A DNA stretch of 64,000 nucleotides from Hevea brasiliensis. Its lineage: Eukaryota; Streptophyta; Magnoliopsida; Malpighiales; Euphorbiaceae. The translations under genes and the position numbers were made by a program. The stretch lies in NCBI RefSeq assembly GCF_030052815.1, contig NC_079498.1:79036992-79100991 (forward strand). Reading direction: 5' to 3'. Positions 21,113 through 31,729 of the stretch are shown here, one piece after another. The notes below the pieces were generated by a model. It did not search any database, was not told the origin of the DNA, and saw only the letters and a list, made by a program, of their open reading frames with translations. Numbering within the stretch: the stretch's first letter is position 1; each line of letters starts with the position of its first letter.

Positions 21113-21392
21113 AATTCTCAAGTTTCATTAATTTACATGATTTATGGACTGATTACATAAATTCATAATTTACATGATCTACAAATTAATTACAGTTCCA
21201 TAATCTATATTTCAACATACAATTCATAGTTTACATTACAAATAATAACTAATTATAATGTACGAAATATATAATATGATCTATATGGGCCCTATCTACA
21301 TGCATTGTTGAGGAGATGACAACCTTGAACACTTTGCAGATCAGAACTCCAAAATCTCTGTTTTGTATTTGCTGGGCTTTAACTTCAGTACC

Positions 21393-21441
21393 TGCGCGAG
21401 GAAACAAATCTATCGCCCTAAGTATTGCTGCTTAGTGGTGC
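21393..21441 (-). other. Twin hairpin of LTR-D
   Basis: Minus strand: hairpin 1 CTAAG with CTTAG around CAGCAATA; hairpin 2 GCGA with TCGC outer pairs and AT-rich inner part. Weaker than in LTR-A. Confidence 0.5.
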
Positions 21442-21649
21442 AATAATATAACAAAAAATAATGTATACAAATAAAAATAATTGGAATATATTTTCTATAC
21501 TCAAGAATTTTACTTGGTTCATATGAAATTTGCCATACAGTATACTTTTTGTCATTTATGTTGCTCTCTAGAATCTCTTTTGTCATAAGTTTACTATAAT
21601 CATTTATATAATGTACAAATAAATCTAAAATTTATACTTATACTTATAT

Positions 21650-24295
21650 TGTAACACACCTATATTTGGTAGTGCGTTCTACTGTTTCGATGACCAGTGT
21701 CTGTCTGAACTGCTAGAATGCCTGAAACTATACTTAAATGTTAATAAGGAGACATGAAATGATGAAATAAATAAAAAGAAAATACATGAAAAAATAAGGA
21801 AAAATAAAAGAGAGAAAATTAAACTAAGTTAAACGAGCCAACACTGCAGCGATGGGTGACCGCATAGAAAAGTTATGGCGCAGGCAATAGCCGACCCCAG
21901 GACTGCAGGGAACCCTCAGAATTTAGTTTCAAGACATAATTAAAGACTTATTAAAGTATAAGTGACATTAGAAATGTCAAAGAAAAATTAATTAATTAGT
22001 ACAAAGAAAAACGAGAAACCGACAAAAATCGGTGTTACCGAAAAATTGGGAATACAACCCGAATAGGGGCATTGTGGTCAATTGACACCCTGAGTTGCCT
22101 TTTGACCTAAATGACCACTAGAAATAAGTGACATTTAAGTTGGAAAACTTCATAAAAAATGAAATTATAAATGAAATATATAAATAAGGAAAATTAGGGG
22201 GTATGAATTGGAATAATTGAAAGTTGAATTAAACTAATGTTATTTCTACATTAGTGGACCACTAAGCACTTTGTAAATCAATTAAAAATCTGTCATCTTC
22301 TACTAACTTCTACAAAGCCATCTTCTTCCTCAAACTCTCCCTTGGCCGAACCAAAAACCTCCCAAACTCTCCCATGGCCGTCCAAGCTCCAACCTCCATG
22401 CATCCATGATCCAAGCTCCCAATGGTTAAGGTTTCTCCATTAAACTTGACCACCACACCTTGAGCAGCACTTAGGGAACAAGAAAGAAGGAATTTGGTGG
22501 AGTTTTGAGGAAGTACATAAGAGGTAAGTGGCCATTTCTTCATCATTTCTTTGTTAAACTTTGAGTTGATGTTGTGGTGAGTTGATTTATGGAAGAAGAT
22601 TTGAGGTTTAATGAATTATTGGTGATGTACTATTTTGGCAGCCATGAAAGTTAAAATGTTTAGCTTGTTTTTACATGTAAATGATGGGAAAGTATGTTGA
22701 TTAGTGTTATAAGATGTTGTAGCCAATGTGTATTAAGTGTATGTGGTGATTGAGCAATTGATCTTGAAGTTGAAGAAAGTATGGGAAACTTTGGTAAATT
22801 GGAGCATTTCGGTAGCCTTGAGAAGGTCATGAGGAATGCTTGAATTCATGAAGATTATTTGATGAAATGTGATTTTAAAGTTGCTAAGTGTGTATGTAAT
22901 TTATTAGTAAAATTATATGTTATGGTTAGGAGTGATTATGTGTATATATTGTTAGAATTGGATCGGGTGAATTGGAATTGTAATTGGTGTATTGACAATT
23001 GGTTTATTACTGCCCAAATTAATTATAATGTGAAATGAGGAATGGATTTGGTACCATACCAAATCAGAATTGGCATGAAAGGTTAAAATTTGGTAAGTTG
23101 AATGTGCATTTGGTTTAGTGCCTTAAAAATGTGTTAAGGGCAGTATGTGTTTTAGGCTATAAATGAAATTGTGTGACTCTAATTGGTATGAGGCCAATTG
23201 GAGGTGAAACTAGGAACAAAATATGCCAACTTTCATGAAGAAACCCTACTTAAATTTTGTCCAAAGGGTGACATAAGAATTGACCAAATCCGGATTAGTG
23301 ACTTTGCAAACCTGAAAATTGACCATTTGGACAGTAGTCAGTGCTTTGGCCATAATTCACTCAAAACAGGTCCAATTGACCTGAAATTTATACCATGGAT
23401 AGCTTAGACATATAGCTACAACTCTTATGAAGACACCAAAACCCAGAAATGACCATAAGCAAGTCAAAATACTTGCACAAGTTCGGGTATAAAAACTACC
23501 AGAACCAGAAATGACCTAAAAATGACCTAAGTTTGCCATTTTAGTGCAATCTGACCAACAATAGTAAAATGACCATAACTTGGTCTATTAAACTCCAAAT
23601 GACCTAAAATTTGTGGCAAAAGTTCACTAAGACATAGACCTATAAGTTTGTATGGCAGACCAGAAACCAAAAACCGAGGGAACTAGGTCATCCGGCTAGG
23701 TCAAAACAGCATACCGAAATCTGATAAATTGCAATAAAATGTAATACACTTGAAAATAAATTTGGTAACATGTACCAACACTAAAGGACTATAAAATGTG
23801 ACATATTGATAACATTAAAATTTATTCCCCTAAAGTGCATTAAGGGTCAACATTATAGGTTGACTAAGGAAAGCAATAGTATTAAATAAATTAATTATTG
23901 AACCATATTGTTAGAGACAGTTTAAATGAGTCTTGAAACACTTTAAATTGTGTGTTTCAGTTAGCAAAGACTCAGGGAAGGGGAAGGAAACACTGAGTCA
24001 AGGCCAAGAGGTTACTCTTCAGAGGTTTGTACACAACAGTTATTTCTTTTAAATTTTCAATTGAAATAAATTATGACAATTTGTATGTTATTGTTTTAAA
24101 TTGTGGAAAATTTGTTTAAATGATATTTGATGGATACTTATTGATTGAAAAATATTGCAAATGGTTTGAAACCACAACTATCATGTATATTTGATTGAAT
24201 TCCTTGCTAGCTTGTCTAGTGGGATGAATAGGCATTGAATTTCCTCTCTGACTGAAGTGTTAAGGTGTGTGTCAGTTGAGGACGAATAGGATGAG
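21650..24295 (+). repeat. X 5' LTR, first part
   Basis: Starts TGTAACACACCTATATTTGG, runs through the 5S-like block, GCCGTCCAAGCTCC, a GGTAAGT near 22523 and two CATAACT modules, and is cut by G1 at the target ATGAG (24291-24295). ORFs 22310-22546 (-) and 23198-23407 (+) look incidental. Confidence 0.85.
21826..21874 (+). promoter_or_regulatory. 5S-promoter-like block in the X LTR
   Basis: AAGTTAAACGAGCC and a perfect GCGATGGGTGACCGCA; box C has decayed to AGAAAAGTT. Confidence 0.5.
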
Positions 24296-24917
24296 TGTGA
24301 CACCCCTTACCCGTCTATAGTATAGCCGAGTAAGATATGTCACACAGTGTACCGGAACACCCTATTTTATTTCAATCATTTTTATCATTCCTAATTTATT
24401 TCTTTCATAGTTATAAAGTATAATTTGTGAAATATCATTCATTTAAGTCATTTATTTAAATCATAAATTTATTTGAGGTTTCACAAATTTTATACAAAAT
24501 CTGGTAGAGTATCGGCTAAAAATAGAGAAAACAGTTCTTCGAAACCTGAGAAAAATATTTCCAAAATTCTCAATCAATCCCAAACTCCATTTCATCAACA
24601 AAATCTCAATATTTCTCAAATATACTCCCAATTCTCATTCATTCATTTCATAGGATATTCATGCACAAATCATAAATAAATATTCACTTTTTCATTCATA
24701 AACGTAATTTTCACTATTTATATTGATAACAAAATACATTACATGAGTTTCAATTTCATATGAGAAAATAAAAGTTAATTACAAAATACCCAAAATGAAA
24801 CCTAGTGTCCTACCAATGCACTGATATCGATGAGGTGACATGGATACTATGCTGATCTGCAGAAGGTCTCACCCAGTCTGTAATCTACTGGGCTCTTAGT
24901 CAATCTCTCCAGAACCT

Positions 24918-24963
24918 ACGCGTAGCAAAAGCAACGCGCTAAGTAATAATGCTTAGTGGTGCC
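24918..24963 (-). other. Twin hairpin of the G1 3' LTR
   Basis: Minus strand: CTAAG with CTTAG, loop CATTATTA; then CGCGT with ACGCG. The second stem is perfect but one base differs from LTR-C on both arms (T-A pairs shifted). Confidence 0.7.
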
Positions 24964-27253
24964 AATAATAAAATAAAAAGAAATAACAAAAAATAAATAT
25001 GCAGTGCATATTCTGATGTCTTATGCAGACAATTTTTTGATCATTATTGGAAATCTTATTTATTTTGTAGTTGTTATATTCATAATTTCATTAAATTTAT
25101 CCACTTTCATTTTTGGTTGCCCAAGTAACCTATACTAGATGACTGGACTGGATAAACAGGTAAACTGGCACTAGGTATCAAGTACCTCGAGCCGTCACAC
25201 CATCGGTCACATATGTTATTCTCGGTGTGCAACAGAACAGCTAATAAGCTGTAATAACATTAGGCACAAAGCCAAGTATCAACATAATGACAGAATGGCT
25301 AAAAGCCATGAAATCACAGAATGGCATAATCCCATGTGCAATACTGCTAACTGAACCCTATTGGCATGCCAACCTATCCAAACCAATCTTGCTAGGTGTA
25401 CTAGGGCATGTTACACTTTTAAACTTTACAATTCTTGAAATTTAAGTTTAGGTGTTACTATTTATTTCATTGGTTAACTAAAATGTTGACTTTTGCATAA
25501 ACAATAGGTACATTGATTCTAATACTCCCAACATACCACATTTTGCATTCTAAAGTTGTTGGTATTGGTTGCCAATACCATTTCTAAACTTAATGTTAAT
25601 TGTTCAAAATTTTCAGATTTCAAGTCTTGTGTTTACTGTTCCATTGGTCATTCTTACAGTAGGAATTTGGCAAAGTTGTCTTCATGAAAGTTGTTCCTCA
25701 TTGTGTCTAGTTATATTTCTTTTTTTGAATCACTCCATTTATAGTTTTGTAGCTCAATTTATGGCCTAAATACCATAACTGGCTGGATTGCAAACTTTCC
25801 AGATTTTCTGGACTGACCAAATCTATAGTTTTTTATGCAGTGAATACAGGTCACTTTTTGAATATGTTATGGTCATAATTTGGGTTAGGTTTCCTCATGA
25901 AAGTTGTAGGTCTATATCTCAGCTTTCTGCTGATAAAATTTCAGGTCAATTGAACTTTTCTACACTGAGTTATGACCAAATGAATGAACATTGCTCATTT
26001 GGTCATTTTGCCCAGGCAGAATGCAGGTCACCCGGATTAGGGCAATTTTTAGGTCAACTTAGTTTAGTTTTTTGGGCAGGGTTTCTATACCAAAGTTGTG
26101 CCATTATGTGTCTAGTTTCATGCAAATTGTACTTGCACCAATTGAACCTCTACAACTCCAGTTATTGCTGCCCAAACCTGCTGGATTCATGCTCAGTCCT
26201 GCAGGTCAGCCAAGGCAGCAACACTAACTTCAATTCCCACTAAACAAACCACTTCATTTCCTAATCACACATAGCCAAATGGTCACTAATTGACCATTAG
26301 ATCTTTCTTTCACCAATACATGAATAAAATCTCAAATTTGTGCCCCAAACCCTAACTCTCAATTCTAGGTTCACCCAACACTTATCAAATTAAGCAAACT
26401 AATCAATTTCCAATTTATGTTTACACATCAATCACCATTTATAAGCCTTTCAAAATCATCAAAACTATCAAACTACCATTCCCATAAAGCTGGCCAAAAA
26501 TCCAATTCTTCATTCATGCATCATTTATATCTTTTTTCATGAATTTCACCTTCATTCAACGTAGTTTCCACATATGAAAAAGAAAAGAAGTAAAAGTGAG
26601 GCACTAACCTCTTTGGGCAGAATTTTCCCCAAGCTTAAACTTCACTTTTCTTGATTTTCTTGGCTGCCAAACACCTTCCCAAGAGGTAAGGACAATTTTT
26701 AATGAAGAGAACTTAGGGTTTAGTGGTGAGAATTCAAGGTTTGGAAGAGAGAAAATGAAAGGAATTTTAATGGAGGGAGAGATGGGTCACAGCTGAAAAT
26801 GGGAAGAAGAAGGAATCTACTTTTTTTTTTTCATTTTCTGCCCATTATATTCATTTTAAATGGGTTAAGGACATGTGTCATAATGTGATTGGTCATTGGG
26901 GTTTTAATGACATCTTAATGATGTCAAAATTCCCATTAAATCCATTTTCTTTCCTTTTTCTTTTCTACTCATTTTCATTTTAATTTTTAGCAATATTTAT
27001 TCATATTTTATATCATAATAATTATTTATTTAACTGGACAAGTTGGCCAAAAATCATCTCTGAAGACGAAATGACCAAAATACCCTCCGTTTGGCTTATT
27101 GAGCCAAAATCGTTTGTACCGATTGAAAAATTTTTCTAAGCATTTTCTTGGCATTCTAATGTCATAGAAACCTCAATGACCATTCTCTGGAGTCCCAAAA
27201 ATTATTTTATGAATTTTCCCTCGGGTCTAGAGCTCCTAGTTGCGAGAACCGTA

Positions 27254-27300
27254 ACTTCCCACTGGGTTACCCATCGCTAGGGCACCGGCTCATTTAACTT
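27254..27300 (-). promoter_or_regulatory. 5S-promoter-like block in the G1 3' LTR
   Basis: Minus strand: AAGTTAAATGAGCCGG, GCGATGGGTAACC, GTGGGAAGT. One change in the middle block, box C perfect. Confidence 0.55.
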
Positions 27301-27469
27301 GATTGTATTTTATTTCTAAAATTTTTCCTAAATTTTTCTTATTAATATTTGAGTTAATTATGCTTCCTCACTTTAGTTTAAATATTTTTCCAGACGTTCT
27401 AGCTGTTCGGACCGACATTTGTCACCGGAACAGTAGAATGTACGGAGTTGCTACAGGGAAGGTGTTATA

Positions 27470-27490
27470 ACTCTTCCCCTCTAATTTAAA
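27470..27490 (-). other. G1 polypurine tract
   Basis: Minus strand AGAGGGGAAGAGT right before the 3' LTR start. Confidence 0.7.
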
Positions 27491-27531
27491 TTTCGTCCTC
27501 GAAATTTACCTAATGCAAACAGTTGAGGGAA

Positions 27532-28139
27532 CTATTGTTTCATTCTCTCTTCACTTTCCCAAGTTGCCTCCTCAGTGTTGTGGTGCTTCCAAAGCACTTT
27601 CACCAGTAGAATCTGCTTATTCCTCAACTCTTTCACTTCCCGAGCTAGGATCCGTATGGGTTCTTCTTCATATGTCAAATTCGGTTGTACTTCAATTTCT
27701 TCCATGGAGATGACATGTGAAGGATCTGAGTGGTATCTTCTTAGCATAGATACGTGGAACACATTGTGGATCTTGTTCAGCTCTGGTGGTAAAGCTAGCC
27801 TGTAGGCTACTGGTCCCACAGGTTCAATGACTTCATATGGACCAATGAACCTAGGGCTCAACTTTCCCTTTCTTCCAAACCTTAGTACCTTCTTCCACGG
27901 TGACACCTTGAGGAACACTTTTTCACCAACTGCATATTCTATTTCTTTTCTCTTCAGGTCGGCATAAGATTTTTGTCTGTCTAAGGCAACCTTCAGATTG
28001 GCTTTGATTAGCTTTACTTTCTCCTCAGTCTGTTTCACCAGGTCTGGCCCTACCAGTTTGTCTTCGCCCAATTCAGTCCAGCACACTGAAGTTCTACATT
28101 TCCTCCCATACAGTGCTTCATACGGGGCCATTTGGATGC
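27532..28139 (-). pseudogene. G1 integrase C-terminus with chromodomain-like tail
   Basis: Open for 199 codons from MAPYEALYGRKCRTSVCW to a stop at 27532. It covers the end of the integrase core, a basic coiled linker (residues ~30-75), the GPY/F module near residues 93-115 (FIGPYEVIEPVG, VAYRLALP) and the phrase VFHVSMLRRY, and ends in a chromodomain-like tail (ILAREVKELRNKQILLVKVL, WKHHNTEEATWE). Chromovirus integrase tails contact modified histones and steer insertion to heterochromatin. This segment is intact, but its link to the core is broken upstream near 28140-28320. Confidence 0.9.
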
Positions 28140-28320
28140 TAGCTTGGTAGTTATTGTTGTATGTAAATTCTGTTAGTGGGAGTTATCTATCCCAACTTCC
28201 CTCAAACTCAATGACACAACTCCTCAGCATGTCCTCAAGGACCTGACATATATTTCATGTTATTATTATTATTTCAGTTCAATATTTGTATTAGTTCAAT
28301 TAGTTTCAATTGTTTACTTG
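28140..28320 (-). other. Disrupted stretch inside G1 integrase
   Basis: Integrase reading stops after SERVIQ near 28320. The next ~60 bp (28255-28315) are AT-rich repeats of TTATTATTATT and TCAATT with no pol match; 28140-28250 again resembles pol (LTEFTYNN in reverse) but with a stop. A small insertion or replacement of a few dozen bases is likely. Confidence 0.55.
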
Positions 28321-28665
28321 GATTACTCTTTCTGATTGCCCATCCGTTTGAGGATGGAAAGCTGTGCTGAAGTGGAGTTGTGTACCCAAGGATTCATGCA
28401 ACTTCTTCCAAAATCTCAATGTAAACCTTGGGTCTCGATCAGATATGATGGAAAGTGGAATTCCATGCAGTCTAACTATCTCACTGATATACAATTCTGC
28501 TAACTTCTCCAGTGAGTAGTCAGTCCTAACTGGCAGAAAGTGTGCTGACTTCATCAATCTATCTACTATCACCCATACTGCATCATGCTTCTTCTGGGTG
28601 AGAGGTAGACCACTTACAAAATCTATGGTGACCCGATCCCATTTCCATTCAGGTGTGCGTATAGG
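28306..28665 (-). pseudogene. G1 integrase catalytic core
   Basis: Minus-strand frame with VDRLMKSAHFLPVR, the second catalytic aspartate in SDRDPRF and the end phrase FHPQTDGQSER. It belongs to the DDE integrase fold that joins cDNA ends to host DNA. The first catalytic aspartate lies in decayed sequence upstream of 28572, where the frame is interrupted by stops, for example near 28665. Confidence 0.85.
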
Positions 28666-29150
28666 TTATAGCAAACTTGATGGAACTTGATGTTCTGCAT
28701 TGACTTGCTGACGTGTTAAGCATTTAGTCACATAGTCAGCTATGTCCTTCTTCATACCAGGCCACCAATAATGAAGCTTCAAATCATGGTACATTTTTGT
28801 ACTTCCTGGGTGTATAGCATAAACACTGGTGTGTGCCTCTTTCAAGATACTGGCTTTCAATTCTCCATCATCTGGTACACATACTCTTCCTTTATAGTAC
28901 AGACACCCATCTGCTTTCACCTCATAGTCAATTGCTTTCCCCTCTGAGATTTTACTCACAGTAGTTATTAATTTTTCATCTACCTTTTGCCCATCTAAAA
29001 TCTGCTATAGCAGGTTTGGCCTCACTTGCAACTCAGCAAAAATAGCTCCATCTCGAGCCAAGGATAAACGGGTATTCAATGATCTCAAAGCTGTGATGGA
29101 TTTTTTGCTTAAAGCATTAGCAACTACATTTACCTTCCCAGGATGATAAT
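28666..29150 (-). pseudogene. G1 integrase N-terminal zinc domain
   Basis: Minus-strand reading with the HHCC zinc-binding domain: HPGSTKMYHDLKLHYWWPGM supplies the two histidines, and YVTKC followed by RQQVN supplies only one clear cysteine; the usual second cysteine (C-X2-C) reads LTRQ, so the zinc site is probably damaged. Upstream, the linker from RNase H (ISEGKAIDYEV, GRVCVPDDGEL) is open from 28959, with stops before it. Confidence 0.8.
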
Positions 29151-29157
29151 CAATCAC

Positions 29158-29539
29158 TTAATCATAGTCCTTCAGGAACTCAATCCATCGCCTCTGTCTA
29201 AGGTTGAGCTCCTTCTGGGTTGGCAAATATTTCAGACTTTTGTAGTCTGTGTAAATGTAGCATTTTTCACCATACAAGTAGTACCTCCATATCTTCAGTG
29301 TGAAGATAATTGCTACAAGTTCTAGATCATGGGTAGGGTAATTCTGTTCATGTGGCCTCAGCTGCCTGGAAGCATAAGCTACCACCTTCCCCTCTTGCAT
29401 CAATACACACCTTAACCCATTATGCGAGGCATCACTGTAGACTACAAAGTCCTTTCACGACCTTTGGGTGTGTTGCTGCGGTGCCTCTGTCAACATAGCC
29501 TTCAACTTCTCAAAACTGGTCTGACACTTGTCATTCTAG
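29158..29539 (-). pseudogene. G1 RNase H
   Basis: Read on the minus strand: [20 protein letters not shown], the catalytic Glu in LELVA, and [13 protein letters not shown], in which the usual YTDHK histidine is Tyr; then [12 protein letters not shown], which is missing from G2. The first Asp (YSDAS) lies just upstream, beyond a frameshift near 29455. RNase H removes the RNA strand during cDNA synthesis. Confidence 0.85.
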
Positions 29540-30268
29540 TCAAAATCTGACATTCTTGTGTAACAACTTGGTCATTGAAGCAACTATTAAGGAAAATCCC
29601 TTCACAAATCTTCTGTAATACCCAGCTAGCCCCAAGAAACTTCTGACCTCAGTTGTATTCCTGGGAGGCTTCCATTCCATCACTGCTTCTATTTTATTGG
29701 GATCCACCCTAATCCCATTAGCTGACACTATGTGTCCAAGGAATGCAATTTCATTCATCCATAAGTCACACTTGGACAACTTAGCATACAGCTTCTTTTC
29801 TCTCAGGGTTTGCAGAACAATCCTGAAATGCTCATCATGTTCTTCACTGGTCTTGGAATACACCAAAATATCATCAATAAAGACCACTATGAACCGATCT
29901 AGGTATGGATGGAAGATACAGTTCATAAGGTCCATGAATGCCGCTGGTGCATTTCTTAGGCCAAAGGGCATCACCAGAAACTCATAATGCCCGTACCGGG
30001 TCCTGAATGCAGTGTTTGGCACATCTGCATCCCTCAGCCTCAACTGATGATACCTTGATCTGAGATCAATTTTAGAAAATACTCCTGCTCTCTTCAATTG
30101 ATCAAACATATCATCAATTCTAGGCAACGGATATTTATTCTTCACAGTCACTTTATTCAACTGCTGATAATCAATGCATAACCTCAAAATCCCATCCTTC
30201 TTTTTCACAAATAGCACTGGAGCTCCCCATGGTGACACACTGGGGCGTATGAACCCCTTATCCAACAA
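29540..30268 (-). pseudogene. G1 reverse transcriptase
   Basis: 242 open codons on the minus strand from [14 protein letters not shown] to LLHKNVRF. Visible: [24 protein letters not shown], catalytic FIDDILVYS at about residues 125-133, [11 protein letters not shown] and [12 protein letters not shown]. It is joined upstream to the protease linker except for an in-frame TAG near 30277. Of the three gypsy RTs here this is the longest open one. The plus-strand ORF 29697-29987 is its antisense shadow. Confidence 0.9.
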
Positions 30269-30277
30269 CTCCTGTAA

Positions 30278-31005
30278 CTAGATTTTCAGTTCCTTCAATT
30301 CTGTGGGTGCCATCCTATAAGGAGCAATAGAGATTGGTGCTGTACCCGGCAGTATCTCAATAGCAAATTCAACTTCCCTTTCTGGTGGCGAGCCGGGCAA
30401 TTCTTTAGGGAACACATCTGGGAAGTCTCTTATTGTGGGTATGTCACATAGATCTGGCTTAGCCTTCCTAGTATCTACCACATGTGCTAGGTAGGTTTTA
30501 CAGCCTTTTCTCATCAATTTTCTTACAACTATGGCTGAGATGACATTGGATAAGAAATCTGTCCTTTCCCCCACAACTGTAATCTCATTACCCTAAGGAG
30601 TTTTCAATGAGATTCTCTTCAACTTACAATCAACCATTGCCTAATGATGTGACAACCAGTTCATTCCCAAAATTACGTCAAACTCATGGAAAGGCAACTC
30701 AATCAGGTCTGCCAAGAATTCATACCCTTGAATCCTTAACGGGCAATCCTTGTATACTTTGTTCACCACTACACTATGGCCCAATGGATTAGTGACCAGA
30801 ATGTCTTGTTCATTCTCCCCTACTAATATCCCCCTTTCTACGCGTAGGTTGATGCAGATGTATGAATGAGTGGATCCTGGATCCACCAATGCATGCACAG
30901 ATGTATTGTAGAGGGAGAATGTACCCCTGATGACGTCCGGGGCATCTTGCTCCTCCTGAGCTCTTATGGCATAAGCTCTGGCAGGTGCTCTACCCTCAGG
31001 CCTCT
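30278..31005 (-). pseudogene. G1 protease
   Basis: Minus strand from the composite junction at 31010: RAYAIRAQEEQDAPDVIRGT, then the active site LVDPGSTHSY, DILVTNPLGHSVVV, LPFHEFDVILGMNWL and a linker with KGCKTYLAHVVDT and [12 protein letters not shown] stop near 30595 (TPKGNE phrase) and another near 30640 interrupt it. The aspartic protease cuts the Gag-Pol polyprotein. The Asp-Ser/Thr-Gly centre itself is intact. Confidence 0.9.
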
Positions 31006-31010
31006 CTGCT

Positions 31011-31287
31011 TGTAATGATCGGGCTCCAACCACTAGAGGAATTGTCCGCTTTGGCCATAAGCCGCACGGTTTTGTCCCATAGGTGGAATGGAGAACTTCC
31101 CAGGAGGTCACCCATCCTAGGATTTCTCTCAAGCGAGCACGCTTAACCCTGGAGTTCTTCCAACTCTCCAGGCCATTCCACCAAAAGGCGCCTCTAGTGA
31201 TTAGTTCCCCCATCTTATATATCATTACTTTTGAGCCCAAGACCATCTCCGTGCTTTGCCGATGTGGGATTTGCCTAAGGGACCTTT
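31011..31287 (-). repeat. Cassandra LTR1
   Basis: 277 bp; on the minus strand from AAAGGTCCCTTAGGCAAATC to CCCGATCATTACA. Includes a USE-like TCCCACATCGG, a TATATAAG, GGCGCC, and the 5S-derived part. The minus-strand ORFs in this area (31306-31605 and others) only read through non-coding LTR. Confidence 0.9.
31087..31162 (-). other. 5S rRNA-derived segment, Cassandra LTR1
   Basis: Minus strand: GAACTCCAGGGTTAAGCGTG, CTCGCTTGAGAG, CTAGGATGGGTGACCTCCTG, GGAAGTTCTC. This is the 3' part of plant 5S rRNA, with the three blocks of the RNA polymerase III internal promoter in normal order. Confidence 0.9.
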
Positions 31288-31372
31288 CTCCCCCCCTTTC
31301 GGGACTCAGAGTCCTCGCTGAGGTTTGCCCCACCATCGCCCAAGAGGACACGCGAGCGGCTCTGATACCAAT
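31288..31372 (-). other. Cassandra internal region with primer site and polypurine tract
   Basis: Only 85 bp, non-coding. The primer-binding site TGGTATCAGAGC is at 31359-31370 (minus), next to LTR2; the purine run CGAAAGGGGGGAG is at 31288-31301 next to LTR1. This fixes the orientation as minus for LTR1 and LTR2. Confidence 0.9.
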
Positions 31373-31646
31373 TGTAATGATCGGGCTCCAACCACTAGAG
31401 GAATTGTCCGCTTTGGCCATAAGCCGCACGGTTTTGTCCCATAGGTGGAATGGAGAACTTCCCAGGAGGTCACCCATCCTAGGATTTCTCTCAAGTGAGC
31501 ACGCTTAACCTCGTATTTCCAACTCTCCAGGCCATTCCACCAAAAGGCGCCTCTAGTGATTAGTTCCCCCATCTTATATATCATTACTTTTGAGCCCAAG
31601 ACCATCTCTGTGCTTTGCCGATGTGGGATTTGCCTAAAGGACCTTT
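31373..31646 (-). repeat. Cassandra LTR2
   Basis: 274 bp, nearly the same as LTR1; the difference is a short altered stretch in the 5S part (GAGGTTAAGC preceded by GGAAATAC instead of GAACTCCAGG). Ends at the U6 junction after GGACCTTT. Confidence 0.9.
31449..31517 (-). other. 5S rRNA-derived segment, Cassandra LTR2
   Basis: As in LTR1 but with the start GAACTCC lost and box A reading GGTTAAGCGTGCTCAC. Confidence 0.85.
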
Positions 31647-31729
31647 ACTCGGGGACATCCGATAAAATTGGAATGATACAGAGAAGATTAGCATGGCCCC
31701 TGCGCAAGGATGACACACACAAATCGAGA
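31647..31729 (+). pseudogene. U6 snRNA retrocopy
   Basis: Near full-length U6 spliceosomal RNA: CTCGGGGACATCCGATAAAA, TTGG, the ATACAGAGAAGATTAGCATG core with the invariant ACAGAGA and the AGC triad, GGCCCCTGCGCAAGGATGAC and the 3' part AAATCGAGAAA. I see two substitutions against the plant consensus as I remember it, GGAATGATAC for GGAACGATAC and GACACACAC for GACACGCAC, both at CpG sites. The first few bases and the T-rich tail are replaced by Cassandra LTR ends (GGACCTTT on the left, AAAGGTCCC on the right), which overlap the U6 ends by microhomology. There is no TATA at the -30 position on the plus strand and no T-run, so I read it as a dead copy. Confidence 0.93.

Larger units (their letters stand above)
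20769..21649 (-). mobile_element. LTR-D, 3' part of a gypsy LTR
   Basis: On the plus strand it begins TGTAACACCCCTCACCCGAC, the reverse of an LTR-E-type end. It shares the tail and the phrase CCTATCTACATGCATTG with LTR-E (there reversed). It interrupts the G4 5' LTR and is itself interrupted at 21649 by X; the rest is not seen. Contains a (TA)n run and the twin hairpin. Confidence 0.75.
24296..27469 (-). repeat. G1 3' LTR
   Basis: On the plus strand from TGTGACACCCCTTACCCG to GGTGTTATA. Without the solo copia LTR the other copy (43300-48575) is 3163 bp, against 3174 bp here. Still similar throughout by eye, with scattered substitutions. ORFs at 25569-25769 and 25788-26243 (+) run antisense to the LTR and lack domains. 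Confidence 0.9.

Noticed and set aside
25788..26243. 151-codon plus-strand ORF as a gene
   Set aside because: Runs through LTR modules, antisense to G1, no domain; the sister LTR has it interrupted.
29697..29987. Plus-strand 96-codon ORF, also seen reversed at 4235-4525
   Set aside because: Antisense shadow of the gypsy RT; kept open because the RT is conserved.
31647..31729. A working U6 snRNA gene
   Set aside because: No TATA at the -30 position on its strand, no T-run terminator, ends replaced by Cassandra sequence. The upstream element present on the right side points away from it.
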